A DNA stretch of 25,017 nucleotides, taken from NCBI GenBank assembly GCA_900768425.1, contig CAAGCR010000111.1:1-25017 (forward strand), written 5' to 3'. The notes under the pieces are model-generated. The model made no database searches, had not been told where the DNA came from, and worked only from the letters and a program-made list of their open reading frames with translations. Shown piece by piece: positions 5,186-13,707 of the stretch. Within the stretch, counting starts at the first letter, position 1; every line of letters starts with the position of its first letter. The translations under genes and the position numbers were made by a program. Origin of the DNA: Clostridia bacterium. GTDB lineage: Bacteria; Bacillota; Clostridia; Christensenellales; UBA1242.

Positions 5186-8011
5186 TTATTTTTTTTCTAG
5201 CATCTTTTTTAGATATTTGCCGGTATAACTGCCGTCAACTTGGGCTACAGATTCCGGTGTGCCTTGGGCTACGATTTCGCCACCTTTATCACCGCCTTCT
5301 GGTCCTAGGTCTATAATATAATCTACCGATTTTATAACATCTAAGTTATGTTCAATTACTATTACAGTGTTTCCACTTGACACAAGTCGTTGCAAAATTG
5401 CAATAAGTTTTTTAACATCATAACTATGAAGTCCTGTTGTTGGTTCGTCTAAAATGTAAACTGTTTTGCCTGTTGATTTTTTAGCAAGTTCGGTAGCAAG
5501 TTTAACTCTTTGTGCTTCACCACCCGAAAGTTCTGTTGCAGACTGACCTAGTTTAATATAGCCTAAGCCGACATCATAAAGTGCTTGAATTTTTTGTACA
5601 ATGCTTGGAATGTTTGCAAAAAAGTTTAGTGCTTCTTCAACGGTCATATCAAGCACATCTGCAATGCTTTTATCTTTATACTTTACTTCCAGTGTTTCGC
5701 GATTATATCTTGCCCCTTTGCACACCTCACAAGGAACTGTTATATCTGGCAAGAAATACATTTCAATATTTTTCACGCCTGCCCCATCGCACGCTTCACA
5801 TCTTCCGCCTGCTACGTTAAAACTGAATCTTCCTGCTTCATATCCACGCATTTTGGCATCGGGAGTACTTGCAAAGAGTTCTCTAATTGCCGTCCAAACA
5901 CCAGTGTAGGTTGCGGGGTTAGAACGTGGAGTTTTGCCGATTGGGTCTTGGTCTATGGCAATAACCTTATCAAATTGGTCAATGCCTTCAATCTTATCAA
6001 ATTTTCCTAGCGGTTGACTTGCTCTGTTTAAATTATTTGCCAAATATGGATAAAGCACTCCATTAATAAGGCTACTTTTACCGCTTCCGCTAACACCTGT
6101 TACGGCAACAAAAACTCCAGTAGGGAATTTTACAGTCATATTTTTTAGATTGTTTTGTTTTGCCCCAACCACTTTAAACCAGCCTTTTGGTTTGCGTCTT
6201 TCGGTTGGAACTTCTATTTTTTCTTCCCCGCTTAAAAACTTGCCGGTAATAGAATCTTTTGCTTTTTCTATATCTTCCACACTGCCTTGAGCCACAACCT
6301 GCCCACCATGTATACCCGCTTTTGGTCCAATATCCACAATGTAGTCGGCACTTCTAATAGTGTCTTCATCGTGTTCAACAACAATTAACGAGTTGCCTAA
6401 ATCACGCAATTTTTTTAGTGTCGCCAAAAGTTTGTCATTATCTCTTTGATGAAGTCCAATGCTTGGTTCATCTAAAATATACACTACCCCCATAAGCCCA
6501 CTGCCTATTTGTGTGGCAAGTCTAATACGTTGACTTTCACCACCGCTTAAACTTTCGGCTACTCTATTTAAGGTTAAATAATTTAAGCCAACATCATACA
6601 AAAATTGAAGTCTTGCATTGATTTCTTTTAAGATGTTTTCTGCAATTTGCATATCACTTTTGCTAAATTTTAAGCTCTTTATATATTCCCTTAAATTATC
6701 AACCGACATATCGCACATTTCGGTTATGTCTTTGCCATCAATTTTTACACACAATGCACTTTTGTTTAGCCTTTTACCGCCACAAACCCTACATTTTTGC
6801 TCTTTGATGAATTTTGATATTTCATACTTAATAAAGTCGCTAGAACTCTCTTTATACCTTCTTGAAAGATTATTTACAATGCCCTCAAAAGATGAATTAA
6901 TTTGCCCGGAAAAACGACTAGATTGCATATCCATTGCAACTTTTTCGCCTTGATTTCCATATAAAAGAATGTCCAATTTTTCGCGTGGCAAGTCTTTGAC
7001 TGGAATATTTAAGTCTATGCCATAATTTTTAGAAAGCATATTGAAATACATACTCGCCATTGTGCCACTTGCACTGCTCCAACCGGTGATGTTAAATGCA
7101 CCTTGTTTAATGCTTAGATGTGAATTTTTTAAAACTAAATCTTCATCAATATCTTCGGTGTATCCAAGACCTGTACAATTAGGACAAGCACCAAAAGGAT
7201 TGTTAAAAGAAAAAAGTCTTGGAGTTATTTCGCTTACAACATAACCACAATAAGGGCAAGCATAATTAGTGCTGAAAATTTTTTGCTCAAAAGTATCGGC
7301 AATAGTAACAACCACCAAACCATCTGCTAAATTTAGTGCGGTTTCGGTACTTTCGGTAATACGCAAACGGGCATCTTCTTTTATTGATAATCTATCAACT
7401 ACAACAGATATATTGTGTTTTTTATTCTTATCTAACTCAAAATTTTCATCTAAAGAATACACTGTTCCATCTATTGACACACGTGCATAGCCCGACTTTT
7501 TAAAGCCTTCTATAAGTTTTTCATAAGTACCTTTTTTGCCACGAACCACCGGTGCTTCTATATAAATTTTTGTACCTTCGCCAATTTCAAAAATTTGGTC
7601 AACAATTTGGTCAAGTGATTGCTTTTTTATCTCTTTGTTGCAATTAGGACAAATTGGTTTGCCAACGCGTGAGAATAAAAGTCTGAAATAGTCATATATT
7701 TCTGTCACAGTGCCGACAGTTGACCTAGGGTTATGGTTTGTTGTTTTTTGGTCAATAGAAATTGCCGGACTTAACCCTTCTATGCTCTCTACATCTGGTT
7801 TTTGCGCCTGACCTAAAAACATACGTGCATAAGATGAAAGAGATTCGATATATCGCCTTTGACCTTCTGCAAAAATAGTTTTAAATGCAAGCGTACTTTT
7901 ACCGCTTCCGCTTACACCGGTAAATACAACCATTTTATTGCGAGGAAATTTAACACTGACATTTTTTAAATTATTTTCCTTCGCACCTTTAACATAAATA
8001 AATTCTTCCAT
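5186..8011 (-). CDS. uvrA: UvrA, excinuclease ABC subunit A
   Basis: 941 residues, full length. Damage-recognition ATPase of nucleotide excision repair, dimeric, loading UvrB on lesions. First ABC half: Walker A GVSGSGKSTLAFKT (about 32-45), zinc pair CPNCNKE, second zinc module CPYCGYVVSE...CPNCTGLG, signature LSGGESQRIRLA and Walker B YILDEPSIGLHQ. Second half: GVSGSGKSSLING, the essential zinc finger GRCEACDGAGV...CEVCKG, signature LSGGEAQRVKLA and YILDEPTTGLHS. No uvrB is adjacent, unlike the common uvrB-uvrA operon. There is no SD; instead TGTTATAAT (extended -10) ends 7 bp before the ATG, suggesting a leaderless transcript. Confidence 0.98.
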   Translation of the reverse strand: MEEFIYVKGAKENNLKNVSVKFPRNKMVVFTGVSGSGKSTLAFKTIFAEGQRRYIESLSSYARMFLGQAQKPDVESIEGLSPAISIDQKTTNHNPRSTVGTVTEIYDYFRLLFSRVGKPICPNCNKEIKKQSLDQIVDQIFEIGEGTKIYIEAPVVRGKKGTYEKLIEGFKKSGYARVSIDGTVYSLDENFELDKNKKHNISVVVDRLSIKEDARLRITESTETALNLADGLVVVTIADTFEQKIFSTNYACPYCGYVVSEITPRLFSFNNPFGACPNCTGLGYTEDIDEDLVLKNSHLSIKQGAFNITGWSSASGTMASMYFNMLSKNYGIDLNIPVKDLPREKLDILLYGNQGEKVAMDMQSSRFSGQINSSFEGIVNNLSRRYKESSSDFIKYEISKFIKEQKCRVCGGKRLNKSALCVKIDGKDITEMCDMSVDNLREYIKSLKFSKSDMQIAENILKEINARLQFLYDVGLNYLTLNRVAESLSGGESQRIRLATQIGSGLMGVVYILDEPSIGLHQRDNDKLLATLKKLRDLGNSLIVVEHDEDTIRSADYIVDIGPKAGIHGGQVVAQGSVEDIEKAKDSITGKFLSGEEKIEVPTERRKPKGWFKVVGAKQNNLKNMTVKFPTGVFVAVTGVSGSGKSSLINGVLYPYLANNLNRASQPLGKFDKIEGIDQFDKVIAIDQDPIGKTPRSNPATYTGVWTAIRELFASTPDAKMRGYEAGRFSFNVAGGRCEACDGAGVKNIEMYFLPDITVPCEVCKGARYNRETLEVKYKDKSIADVLDMTVEEALNFFANIPSIVQKIQALYDVGLGYIKLGQSATELSGGEAQRVKLATELAKKSTGKTVYILDEPTTGLHSYDVKKLIAILQRLVSSGNTVIVIEHNLDVIKSVDYIIDLGPEGGDKGGEIVAQGTPESVAQVDGSYTGKYLKKMLEKK

Positions 8012-8159
8012 AAAGATTATTATAACACACTTTTTTCATTTTGCATCACTTATTTTCATTTATTATCATTTTTTCCTTGATTTTGCGTGCATTATATACC
8101 AAGGGAAACATTTTTTAGCACTAGAAAACACCTACAATCACTAGGCTTAATTTATTCAG

Positions 8160-8205
8160 CGTGGACATTTGGTGGACATGTCAAAATTTTTAAAAGTGTC
8201 CACCA
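8160..8205. repeat. GTGGACA repeat, left copy
   Basis: CGTGGACATTT, then TGGTGGACA (8170-8178) with its inverted partner TGTCCACCA (8197-8205). The same elements recur at 9132-9189 on the other side of the exonuclease gene, with CGTGGACATTT as an 11-bp direct repeat. Possible binding site or relic of a recombination event. Confidence 0.55.
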
Positions 8206-8253
8206 CCATTGCAATAATTTTAAAAATAAAATGTAATTTCATATTAAATTAGA

Positions 8254-8287
8254 ATAAAAAACACCCAAACTTTCTTTTGGGTGTTTA
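8254..8287 (-). terminator. terminator of the exonuclease gene
   Basis: AAACACCCAA/TTGGGTGTTT stem followed on the minus strand by a T-rich tract, beginning 7 bp after the exonuclease stop codon. Confidence 0.85.
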
Positions 8288-8293
8288 AGGTAT

Positions 8294-8971
8294 TTATTTT
8301 ATTTTCTCCGAATCATCAAAGCCTGTTTCGTAAGTATTTGAGTTATCTATATGAGACATCTTTTTGCCAGATAATTCATTGAACATACAAATAAAAGCTT
8401 TTGCAGTTTGTCTTGCATCATATATCGCGGAATGTCTCTCTATTTTGTCAATTGGTATTTGATAATATTTTAATATGTTATCAAGAGAACATCTATCAAA
8501 AGGTAACTTATTTTGAAGTCTTAAAACTAGAGCCATTGTTGCTGTATCAATTGAGTTTCTAGAGAATATATTATTGTAATCAAGTTCATTTTGTGTTGAA
8601 ATTGATAGCAAATCTTGTCCATTGTCAGAAAACATTTTTTTTACAAAAGATATATCAAAAGCAGCATTATGAGCAACTATAGTCATTGGTTCACCATCAA
8701 AATAAATATCTTTTATTTCTTTTAGATCAATTATTATATCTATTGGCAATTTGCCATTTTTTTCGATAATTTCATTTGTTATGCCATGAAGTTTTCTAGC
8801 AAAATCGTTGCAAACATACTTTCCTGTTGGAGATTTTACAAACGCAGAATATTCTTTTACTATTTTGTTGTCTTTTAAAACAATGCAAGCTATTTCCATT
8901 AGAGAATCTCTGTTTGCGTCCACGCCACCGGTTTCTGTATCTAAAATTAACAATGTATTATTTAATTTCAT
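8294..8971 (-). CDS. DnaQ-like DEDDh 3'-5' exonuclease
   Basis: 225 residues, ATG 8971 with SD AGAAGGAAA. It shows the DEDDh exonuclease motifs in order: ExoI LDTETGG (residues about 10-16), ExoII VAHNAAFDISF (about 98-108) and ExoIII with H-x4-D (HSAIYDARQTA, about 180-190). It is a stand-alone domain similar to the DNA polymerase III epsilon/PolC proofreading module or to RNase T/oligoribonuclease-like enzymes; there is no polymerase or helicase fused. The C-terminal ~25 residues are polar. It is monocistronic, with its own terminator and with GTGGACA repeats on both sides. Exonuclease activity is confident; the precise substrate (ssDNA or RNA) is not. Confidence 0.9.
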   Translation of the reverse strand: MKLNNTLLILDTETGGVDANRDSLMEIACIVLKDNKIVKEYSAFVKSPTGKYVCNDFARKLHGITNEIIEKNGKLPIDIIIDLKEIKDIYFDGEPMTIVAHNAAFDISFVKKMFSDNGQDLLSISTQNELDYNNIFSRNSIDTATMALVLRLQNKLPFDRCSLDNILKYYQIPIDKIERHSAIYDARQTAKAFICMFNELSGKKMSHIDNSNTYETGFDDSEKIK

Positions 8972-9131
8972 ATTATTTCCTTCTTTGAATTTTTTATTAT
9001 AATATCATTTTTTCATATAAAATGCAACATCAAATTTAAGATTGAAATTTAAATGCAACATAAAAGTTACATTAGGAGAGGATCAAAGAAGTTACGTCTG
9101 GTACGAATTTTTTTCTCAAAGTTTACCAAAA

Positions 9132-9189
9132 GTGTCCACCAGATAAAATCACGGTGAATATTTCGTGGACATTTTGGCTTGGTGGACAC
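9132..9189. repeat. GTGGACA repeat, right copy
   Basis: GTGTCCACCA (9132-9141) is perfectly inverted as TGGTGGACAC (9180-9189); between them CGTGGACATTT (9164-9174) repeats the left copy at 8160-8170 in direct orientation. Confidence 0.55.
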
Positions 9190-9201
9190 GTTTTAAAAAT
9201 G

Positions 9202-9230
9202 AAAAAGTGCCGTATTATCGGGCACTTTTT
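9202..9230. terminator. terminator-like hairpin in spo0A-exonuclease gap
   Basis: A 10-bp stem AAAAAGTGCC/GGCACTTTTT with T-runs on both strands. It lies about 230 bp upstream of the exonuclease ATG (8971) and likely blocks read-through from the spo0A side. Confidence 0.7.
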
Positions 9231-9311
9231 AACTTTAAACTATTCAATTTCATCATAATTATATTATCGGAAGTTGTCGACAAACAGCCCGAAGGGATAC
9301 TTGCCAGCAAC

Positions 9312-9400
9312 TGATGTTTATTCAACCTGTGATACCACAATTTATTGTGGAGTTGCGTTTAGCAACTTAAAATTTAACTTGTTTAAATTTTAACATCACA
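9312..9400. repeat. cloverleaf palindromic repeat, copy 1
   Basis: Closing stem TGATGTT (9312-9318) with AACATCA (9392-9398), or alternatively TGTGAT (9328-9333) with ATCACA (9395-9400). It encloses three hairpins: CCACAA-TTTA-TTGTGG (9335-9350), AGTTGC-GTTTA-GCAACT (9351-9367) and TAAAATTTAA-CTTGT-TTAAATTTTA (9368-9392). It has the same layout as the copies at 9606, 21288 and 22488. The gap 9240-9690 also holds hairpins TTTATG-CTTG-CATAAA (near 9440) and CAATGC-GATA-GCATTG (9554-9569), plus three copies of ATAGTTTAT. Confidence 0.65.
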
Positions 9401-9605
9401 TAGTTTATATTAAGGAACGAGAGAAAGCGGACTTTATGCTTGCATAAAAGCACACTTAAAATCGTGACACAAATATATATGCAATTTATATTATGTGTTG
9501 TTAAAAAATTAACCTATTGCATAGTTTATTACAAGGAGCAACAAACCAAGCGACAATGCGATAGCATTGGCATTTGAGTTTTTGCGACGCTGCCAAAAAA
9601 CTATT

Positions 9606-9678
9606 GGAAGTGTTTGATTTATCAAACGAAATTGTGTAAACAATTTCAAAATTTTGATTTTATCAAAATTTTACTTCC
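9606..9678. repeat. cloverleaf palindromic repeat, copy 2
   Basis: Closing stem GGAAGT (9606-9611) with ACTTCC (9673-9678). Inside, with no unpaired base between helices: GTTTGA-TTTA-TCAAAC (9612-9627), GAAATTGT-GTAA-ACAATTTC (9628-9647) and AAAATTTTGAT-TTT-ATCAAAATTTT (9648-9672). The first hairpin is identical in copy 4; the second differs from copy 4 by two compensated base pairs. Confidence 0.8.
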
Positions 9679-9691
9679 TATAGTTTATATT

Positions 9692-9733
9692 CTAAAAAGT
9701 AAAAAATGATGAAACACTGCGATTCATCATTTT
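9692..9733 (-). terminator. spo0A terminator
   Basis: AAAATGATGAA/TTCATCATTTT (11-bp stem, 9703-9733) followed on the minus strand by a T-rich tail; 7 bp after the spo0A stop codon. Confidence 0.88.
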
Positions 9734-9740
9734 ACAATAT

Positions 9741-10505
9741 CTATGCTCCTTCTAGTAGCATTTTGTCGGCTACTAGGGCTATGAATTCTCCGTTGGTTGG
9801 TTTTTCGTTGCTTGTGTAAACTTTAAGTCCGAATATTGAATTTATGTTTTCTATTTTACCGCGATTCCATGCAACTTCTATTGCGTGGCGAATAGCACGT
9901 TCAACTTTGCTTGCACTGGTATCATATTTTTCTGCTATTGCCGGATACAATTTTTTAGTTATTGAGTTTATGATTTCTGGTGTATCTATCGCCATTTTTA
10001 TTGCTTCACGCAAGAACTGATAGCCCTTTATATGTGCCGGAATTCCAACTGTAATAAAAATGTTAGAAATTTTTTCATCAATGACTCTTGATTTATTGCG
10101 TTTATCACTATCGTTATTTGTTGGTGCTTTTAGACTGAATACATCTTTAATTCTTTCGGTTACACTGTTTGTTGTGCAAGGTTTATTTATATAGTAACTA
10201 ACTCCCATTGAGATTGCTTTTGAAATAAAGCCTTCGTGTGATAATGCTGATACCGCAATTAATTTAGGACATCTATCACCCATTTGTGTTTTTAATTTTT
10301 CTATTAAAACGAAACCATCTTCATTAGGTAAAACTATATCAAAAAGTAAAACATCTGGGCATAGAGATTTTATCTCATTCTCTGCTATATGTCCATCGGC
10401 TGAACTTCCGACAATTTCTATTTCTTCACTATCCTTTAAATTTTTTAATAAATCTTCCTTTAATTCACTGTTATCTGCTATGTAAACTTTAATCTTATTA
10501 TCCAT
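9741..10505 (-). CDS. spo0A: Spo0A, sporulation master response regulator
   Basis: 254 residues, ATG 10505 with SD AGGAG. N-terminal receiver domain (1-~120): phospho-acceptor Asp in LLFDIVLPNEDGF (about residue 56), Ser/Thr switch residue in AVSALS, Lys in YYINKPC. The C-terminal Spo0A DNA-binding domain (about 150-254) is unmistakable: HIKGYQFLREAIKMAI, LYPAIAEKYDT, the recognition-helix block SKVERAIRHAIEVAWNRG, and NSIFG...KPTNGEFIA. When phosphorylated it commits the cell to sporulation. spoIVB, often immediately upstream in Clostridia, is absent; the gene is monocistronic. Two near-consensus 0A boxes lie upstream (10581-10596), suggesting autoregulation. Confidence 0.98.
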   Translation of the reverse strand: MDNKIKVYIADNSELKEDLLKNLKDSEEIEIVGSSADGHIAENEIKSLCPDVLLFDIVLPNEDGFVLIEKLKTQMGDRCPKLIAVSALSHEGFISKAISMGVSYYINKPCTTNSVTERIKDVFSLKAPTNNDSDKRNKSRVIDEKISNIFITVGIPAHIKGYQFLREAIKMAIDTPEIINSITKKLYPAIAEKYDTSASKVERAIRHAIEVAWNRGKIENINSIFGLKVYTSNEKPTNGEFIALVADKMLLEGA

Positions 10506-10580
10506 TTTTAACTCCTATATTTTCTCCAAAGATATGACTATGTTATAACATCAATATTAAATTAATGCTATTGAAATAAT

Positions 10581-10596
10581 TGCCGAAAATGGCGAA
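10581..10596 (+). promoter_or_regulatory. candidate tandem Spo0A boxes
   Basis: TGCCGAA (10581-10587) and TGGCGAA (10590-10596) each differ by one base from the 0A box TGTCGAA and are spaced almost one helical turn apart. They lie about 80 bp upstream of the spo0A ATG. TTGCCGAAA also occurs upstream of the Ig-like protein gene (24172-24180). Confidence 0.4.
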
Positions 10597-10747
10597 AAAC
10601 GAGCATTTTTAATCTAAAAACAAATTATTATGTCGTTAATGTGGAATTTTATTGTTAAATGTGCCAAATGATTTGTTATTTTAATTAAAAAAAACATAAA
10701 ATCTCATCTTTTCACACAATTTGTTTTAATGTCATATATGAAAACAT

Positions 10748-11221
10748 ATGAAAAATAATTATGAAGATTTTTGTATTGTATCGCCAGAAAAATATGAATT
10801 ATTGGCAAAAAAGTATAATGAACAACTAAAAACGAAAGTTGTAAATGAACAATATAATTATTCGCAAATTTTGAATTTGCTAAAAGAAAATATTTTAGCT
10901 ATAGAAAACTTTAATACACGTTTTACAAATTACGATACAAATTATTTACAAAAAATATACATAAAAACATACAGTCTTTTTGAAGATGTTAAAAAAATAA
11001 ATAATTACTCTACCACAATGCAAAATAATAATGACAAAAACTTTACCAAGCAAAATGCCATACCGCACACAACAAATGCAAATATCAACAATATATATAT
11101 AATAAAAAAATCTAACACAAACAACTTGTGTCAGATTTTAAACGAACTTATATATAGTTCCATGCCTAATAAAAAACTTTTAATAAAAGTTGTAAATATT
11201 ATAAAACTATGGAATGTTTAA
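10748..11221 (+). CDS. hypothetical Asn/Lys-rich protein
   Basis: 157 residues, divergent from spo0A. I recognise no family. The first ~90 residues look helical and charged; the middle (about 95-120) is Asn/Thr-rich low complexity; the C-terminal ~35 residues are again helical, ending IIKLWNV. There is no signal peptide, transmembrane helix or SD; the ATG lies just after an AT-rich stretch that could hold a -10 box. A terminator-like hairpin occurs within the coding region (11107-11140). It is probably a real but poorly conserved gene. Confidence 0.5.
   Translation: MKNNYEDFCIVSPEKYELLAKKYNEQLKTKVVNEQYNYSQILNLLKENILAIENFNTRFTNYDTNYLQKIYIKTYSLFEDVKKINNYSTTMQNNNDKNFTKQNAIPHTTNANINNIYIIKKSNTNNLCQILNELIYSSMPNKKLLIKVVNIIKLWNV
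11107..11140 (-). terminator. minus-strand terminator-like hairpin inside the hypothetical gene
   Basis: Minus strand: AAAATCTGACACAA pairs, with one mismatch, with TTGTGTTAGATTTT around GTTGT, then a T-rich run. It could stop antisense transcripts coming from the ABC exporter gene before they reach spo0A. Confidence 0.5.
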
Positions 11222-11228
11222 TTTCAAT

Positions 11229-11260
11229 TAAGGGAAAATGTAACATTTTACACTTTTCCT
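11229..11260. terminator. terminator between convergent genes
   Basis: A 14-bp stem (AAGGGAAAATGTAA with TTACACTTTTCCTT, two G-T-type positions) in the 69-bp gap between the convergent hypothetical gene and ABC exporter. Confidence 0.6.
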
Positions 11261-11290
11261 TAGTTTGTTATGTATTTAATATATTTTTTG

Positions 11291-13021
11291 TTAGATGTTT
11301 TCTACCATAAACATATTTTTAAAATCTTGGTTATTTGCAAAAAGTTCTTCAAAAGTGCCTTCGCCTTTTATGTTCCCTTTTTCTAGGAAATAAATTTTGT
11401 CGGCATTTTTAATTGTTGACAAACGATGAGCAACAATTATTACAGTACTATTTTTTGAAAGGGCATCTATGCTCTTTTTTATTTCGGCTTGTGCGAAGTT
11501 GTCTAATGATGAAGTGCTTTCATCAAACAAAATGACTTTTGTTTTCCTTAAAAGTGAACGTGCTATTGCTAACCTTTGTTTTTGTCCGCCGGATAGTTTA
11601 ATTCCGCTTTCACCAACATTTGTGTCTAACCCTTTTGGAAGCGAAGATATAAAATCCCATATGCTTGCATCTTTGCACGCCTTTATTAATTCTTCTTCGG
11701 TTGCATCTTTTTTTACCATTAAAAGATTGTTGCGAATAGAATTGTCAAAAATATATGGGAATTGATTTACCATGCTAATGTTTTCACGCAAGTAATCTTT
11801 GCTTAAAAATTTGACATTTTTATTATCTAAAAGCACTTCACCATCTTTGCAATCGGTAAGTTTGCTTATTAAATTTAATATGGTAGTTTTACCAGAACCA
11901 CTTTTGCCAACGAAGGCTACCGTTGTGTTTGGTTTGATTGTAAAATTTAAGTTTTTTAACACATATGTTTCTTCTTTGTCGCCATCATCTTGATATGCAA
12001 AGTCAACGTTTTTAAACTCAATTTTTCCTTCACAAGTTTTTGGGGTTATTTCGCCAAAATGCTCGGTTGGATATTTTTCATCATCTAAAATTTCAAACAT
12101 ACGATTTATGCTCAATTTTGCTTCGCTGAAATTGTTTGCAATGTTGCCTGCTATCCAGACAACTTCCGAAATAGAATTTCTGTTCATTAAAACATACAAG
12201 AAACTAGTTAGTGCGAGTTTTCCATCTTTTAGCAAAAATATTGAAACTAAAGATACCACACCAAGCATAATTGTAATTAAAAATTGTCTGAAATTCCAAA
12301 AAAACACATCGGTTGTGTTACGCTTTTTTGAAATTTCTTTATATCCACCGCAACATTTTTCTGTTTCGTCCGTTAAATTAGCATCTAAATTTAAAGATTT
12401 TATATCTCTCTCAGACCTAACTATTTCATTAACCAAGCCAAGCATTTTGTCTTTTTCTTTTTTTTGCTTTTTGGTATTTTTAACTTTGATTCTTATCTTA
12501 ATATTCTCTAAAATAAACAACACCGCCAAAAATGCAACCAAAATTAAACCTATGTATACATTTAAGAATAAAATATAAACGGTTGTAATTGTAAATGACA
12601 TAAGTTTAGCAAAATCATCTAAAACGCCATCTAACATATCTAGTGCATTCTCTGGGTCATAGCACACACGATTGATAAAATCACCCGACTTAACATTGCC
12701 AAAAGTTTGAGTCTTTATTTTAAAAAATTGTTTAGTTAAGTCTAGTTGAATATCATAAGACAAGTCACTTCTAACAGTTACAAATATGTGACAAGACCAA
12801 AAATATAATGCCCTACATATTAAAGTAACACCAACAACCAATGCCCCGGCAATTACAGCATTTCTATAATGTCCCGCACTAATTTCTGTAATAAAATCCG
12901 CAAGTTTTATTGTGGCAAAAATATTACCCGCGTTGAATATTAAAATTGTTAAAATATATATTGCTACTTTTAACTTGTATTTTTTTAAATATGTAAATAA
13001 TCCAGTTTTTTTCTTTTTCAT
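11291..13021 (-). CDS. ABC exporter, fused permease-ATPase
   Basis: About 576 residues from ATG 13021, which has SD GAGAGGAA; an earlier in-frame ATG (13060) has none. The N-terminal ~310 residues form the six-helix exporter transmembrane domain, with the coupling-helix region around GDFINRVCYDPENALDML. The nucleotide-binding domain follows: Walker A FVGKSGSGKTT, Q-loop MVNQFPYIF, signature LSGGQKQRLAIARSLL, Walker B VILFDES, H-loop IVAHRLST. It is a half-transporter of the MsbA/LmrA type, so it works as a homodimer, or with a partner encoded elsewhere. It lacks an N-terminal C39 peptidase. Substrate unknown; the 23-codon ORF directly upstream (13235-13306) raises the possibility of a peptide, but that is speculative. 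Confidence 0.92.
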   Translation of the reverse strand: MKKKKTGLFTYLKKYKLKVAIYILTILIFNAGNIFATIKLADFITEISAGHYRNAVIAGALVVGVTLICRALYFWSCHIFVTVRSDLSYDIQLDLTKQFFKIKTQTFGNVKSGDFINRVCYDPENALDMLDGVLDDFAKLMSFTITTVYILFLNVYIGLILVAFLAVLFILENIKIRIKVKNTKKQKKEKDKMLGLVNEIVRSERDIKSLNLDANLTDETEKCCGGYKEISKKRNTTDVFFWNFRQFLITIMLGVVSLVSIFLLKDGKLALTSFLYVLMNRNSISEVVWIAGNIANNFSEAKLSINRMFEILDDEKYPTEHFGEITPKTCEGKIEFKNVDFAYQDDGDKEETYVLKNLNFTIKPNTTVAFVGKSGSGKTTILNLISKLTDCKDGEVLLDNKNVKFLSKDYLRENISMVNQFPYIFDNSIRNNLLMVKKDATEEELIKACKDASIWDFISSLPKGLDTNVGESGIKLSGGQKQRLAIARSLLRKTKVILFDESTSSLDNFAQAEIKKSIDALSKNSTVIIVAHRLSTIKNADKIYFLEKGNIKGEGTFEELFANNQDFKNMFMVENI

Positions 13022-13179
13022 AATTAATTTCCTCTCTTTTAAGTAAAAATTTGTTAGCATAAAGATAAGATATTATTATATATTAAATGTATTTTTCATA
13101 TAAAACTTTTAGATAAAAAATCTCACTAAAAACATTTGCATATAATTTTTTTATTAAAATAATTTTCTTATCTTTTCGT

Positions 13180-13211
13180 AAAAAAAATCACACCCAACTT
13201 TTGCGGTGTGA
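13180..13211 (-). terminator. terminator/attenuator between the 23-codon ORF and the ABC gene
   Basis: TCACACC/GGTGTGA stem followed on the minus strand by eight T. It lies 24 bp after the short ORF's stop codon and ~160 bp upstream of the ABC exporter start. Read-through would couple the two genes. Confidence 0.85.
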
Positions 13212-13234
13212 CTTCTGGCTCTAAAAATTAATTA

Positions 13235-13306
13235 CTAAAAAATTAACTCACCAAAAGAGATACCACAAAAATTAACATAATTTAATTTACTAACACTAAT
13301 GCTCAT
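13235..13306 (-). CDS. 23-residue peptide ORF, unknown role
   Basis: ATG 13306 to TAG 13235. It begins MSISVSK and ends NFCGISFGELIF, with one Cys, hydrophobic and nearly uncharged. It has an ideal SD (AAGGAGGT, 8 bp before ATG), a good promoter (TTGACA-17-TAGAGT, 13340-13368) and its own intrinsic terminator, more signal than most long genes here show. It lies just upstream of the ABC exporter. It could be a leader peptide of an attenuator, a short secreted or toxic peptide, or a signalling peptide; no known family is recognised. Confidence 0.6.
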   Translation of the reverse strand: MSISVSKLNYVNFCGISFGELIF

Positions 13307-13339
13307 TTTTTTATACCTCCTTTTTAAAATTTCATTAAT

Positions 13340-13368
13340 ACTCTAACACGCATCGGTGTGTTTGTCAA
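13340..13368 (-). promoter_or_regulatory. sigma-A promoter of the 23-codon ORF
   Basis: TTGACA (13363-13368) and TAGAGT (13340-13345) are separated by 17 bp. The spacer is unusually GC-rich and contains an imperfect dyad (AACAC...GTGTT, 13345-13362) that could be an operator. Confidence 0.7.
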
Positions 13369-13378
13369 CCCTAAAATC

Positions 13379-13413
13379 AAAAAAAGCAAAATTATTTTTT
13401 AACTTTGCTTTTT
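13379..13413 (-). terminator. terminator upstream of the peptide promoter
   Basis: A 10-bp stem AAAAAGCAAA/TTTGCTTTTT with T-runs on both strands; isolates the peptide gene from transcripts arriving from the spore-gene side. Confidence 0.75.
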
Positions 13414-13707
13414 GTGGTTATATAATCCTAAAATTCTACTTTTACTTTTTTATTACACTATCAACATAAGATGTTCCCAGTAAAAACTTAAAAATAGTCT
13501 AAAATTATCAGTAATAATTTTTTATTTATTTTAATAGGCAGGAAACCCCTCTAGTTAGAAAAATTGTTTACATTTTTTCTAGACAGCCCCCTGACAGGGA
13601 GCAAAGGTTTGTGGTTATCAAAAGTTTGGTGTTAATGCAGAGTTTGTGATAATTCATACTTTTATTTGTATATATTCTACAATAATTCATCAATCATCAT
13701 TTATCAT

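Noticed and set aside
5581..7490. Several 67-111-codon plus-strand ORFs opposite uvrA
   Set aside because: They are antisense shadows of the strongly conserved uvrA reading frame, without start signals.
9268..9290. Spo0A box at TTGTCGACAA
   Set aside because: It is a symmetrical palindrome within the hairpin cluster, not positioned at a gene start; chance similarity is likely.
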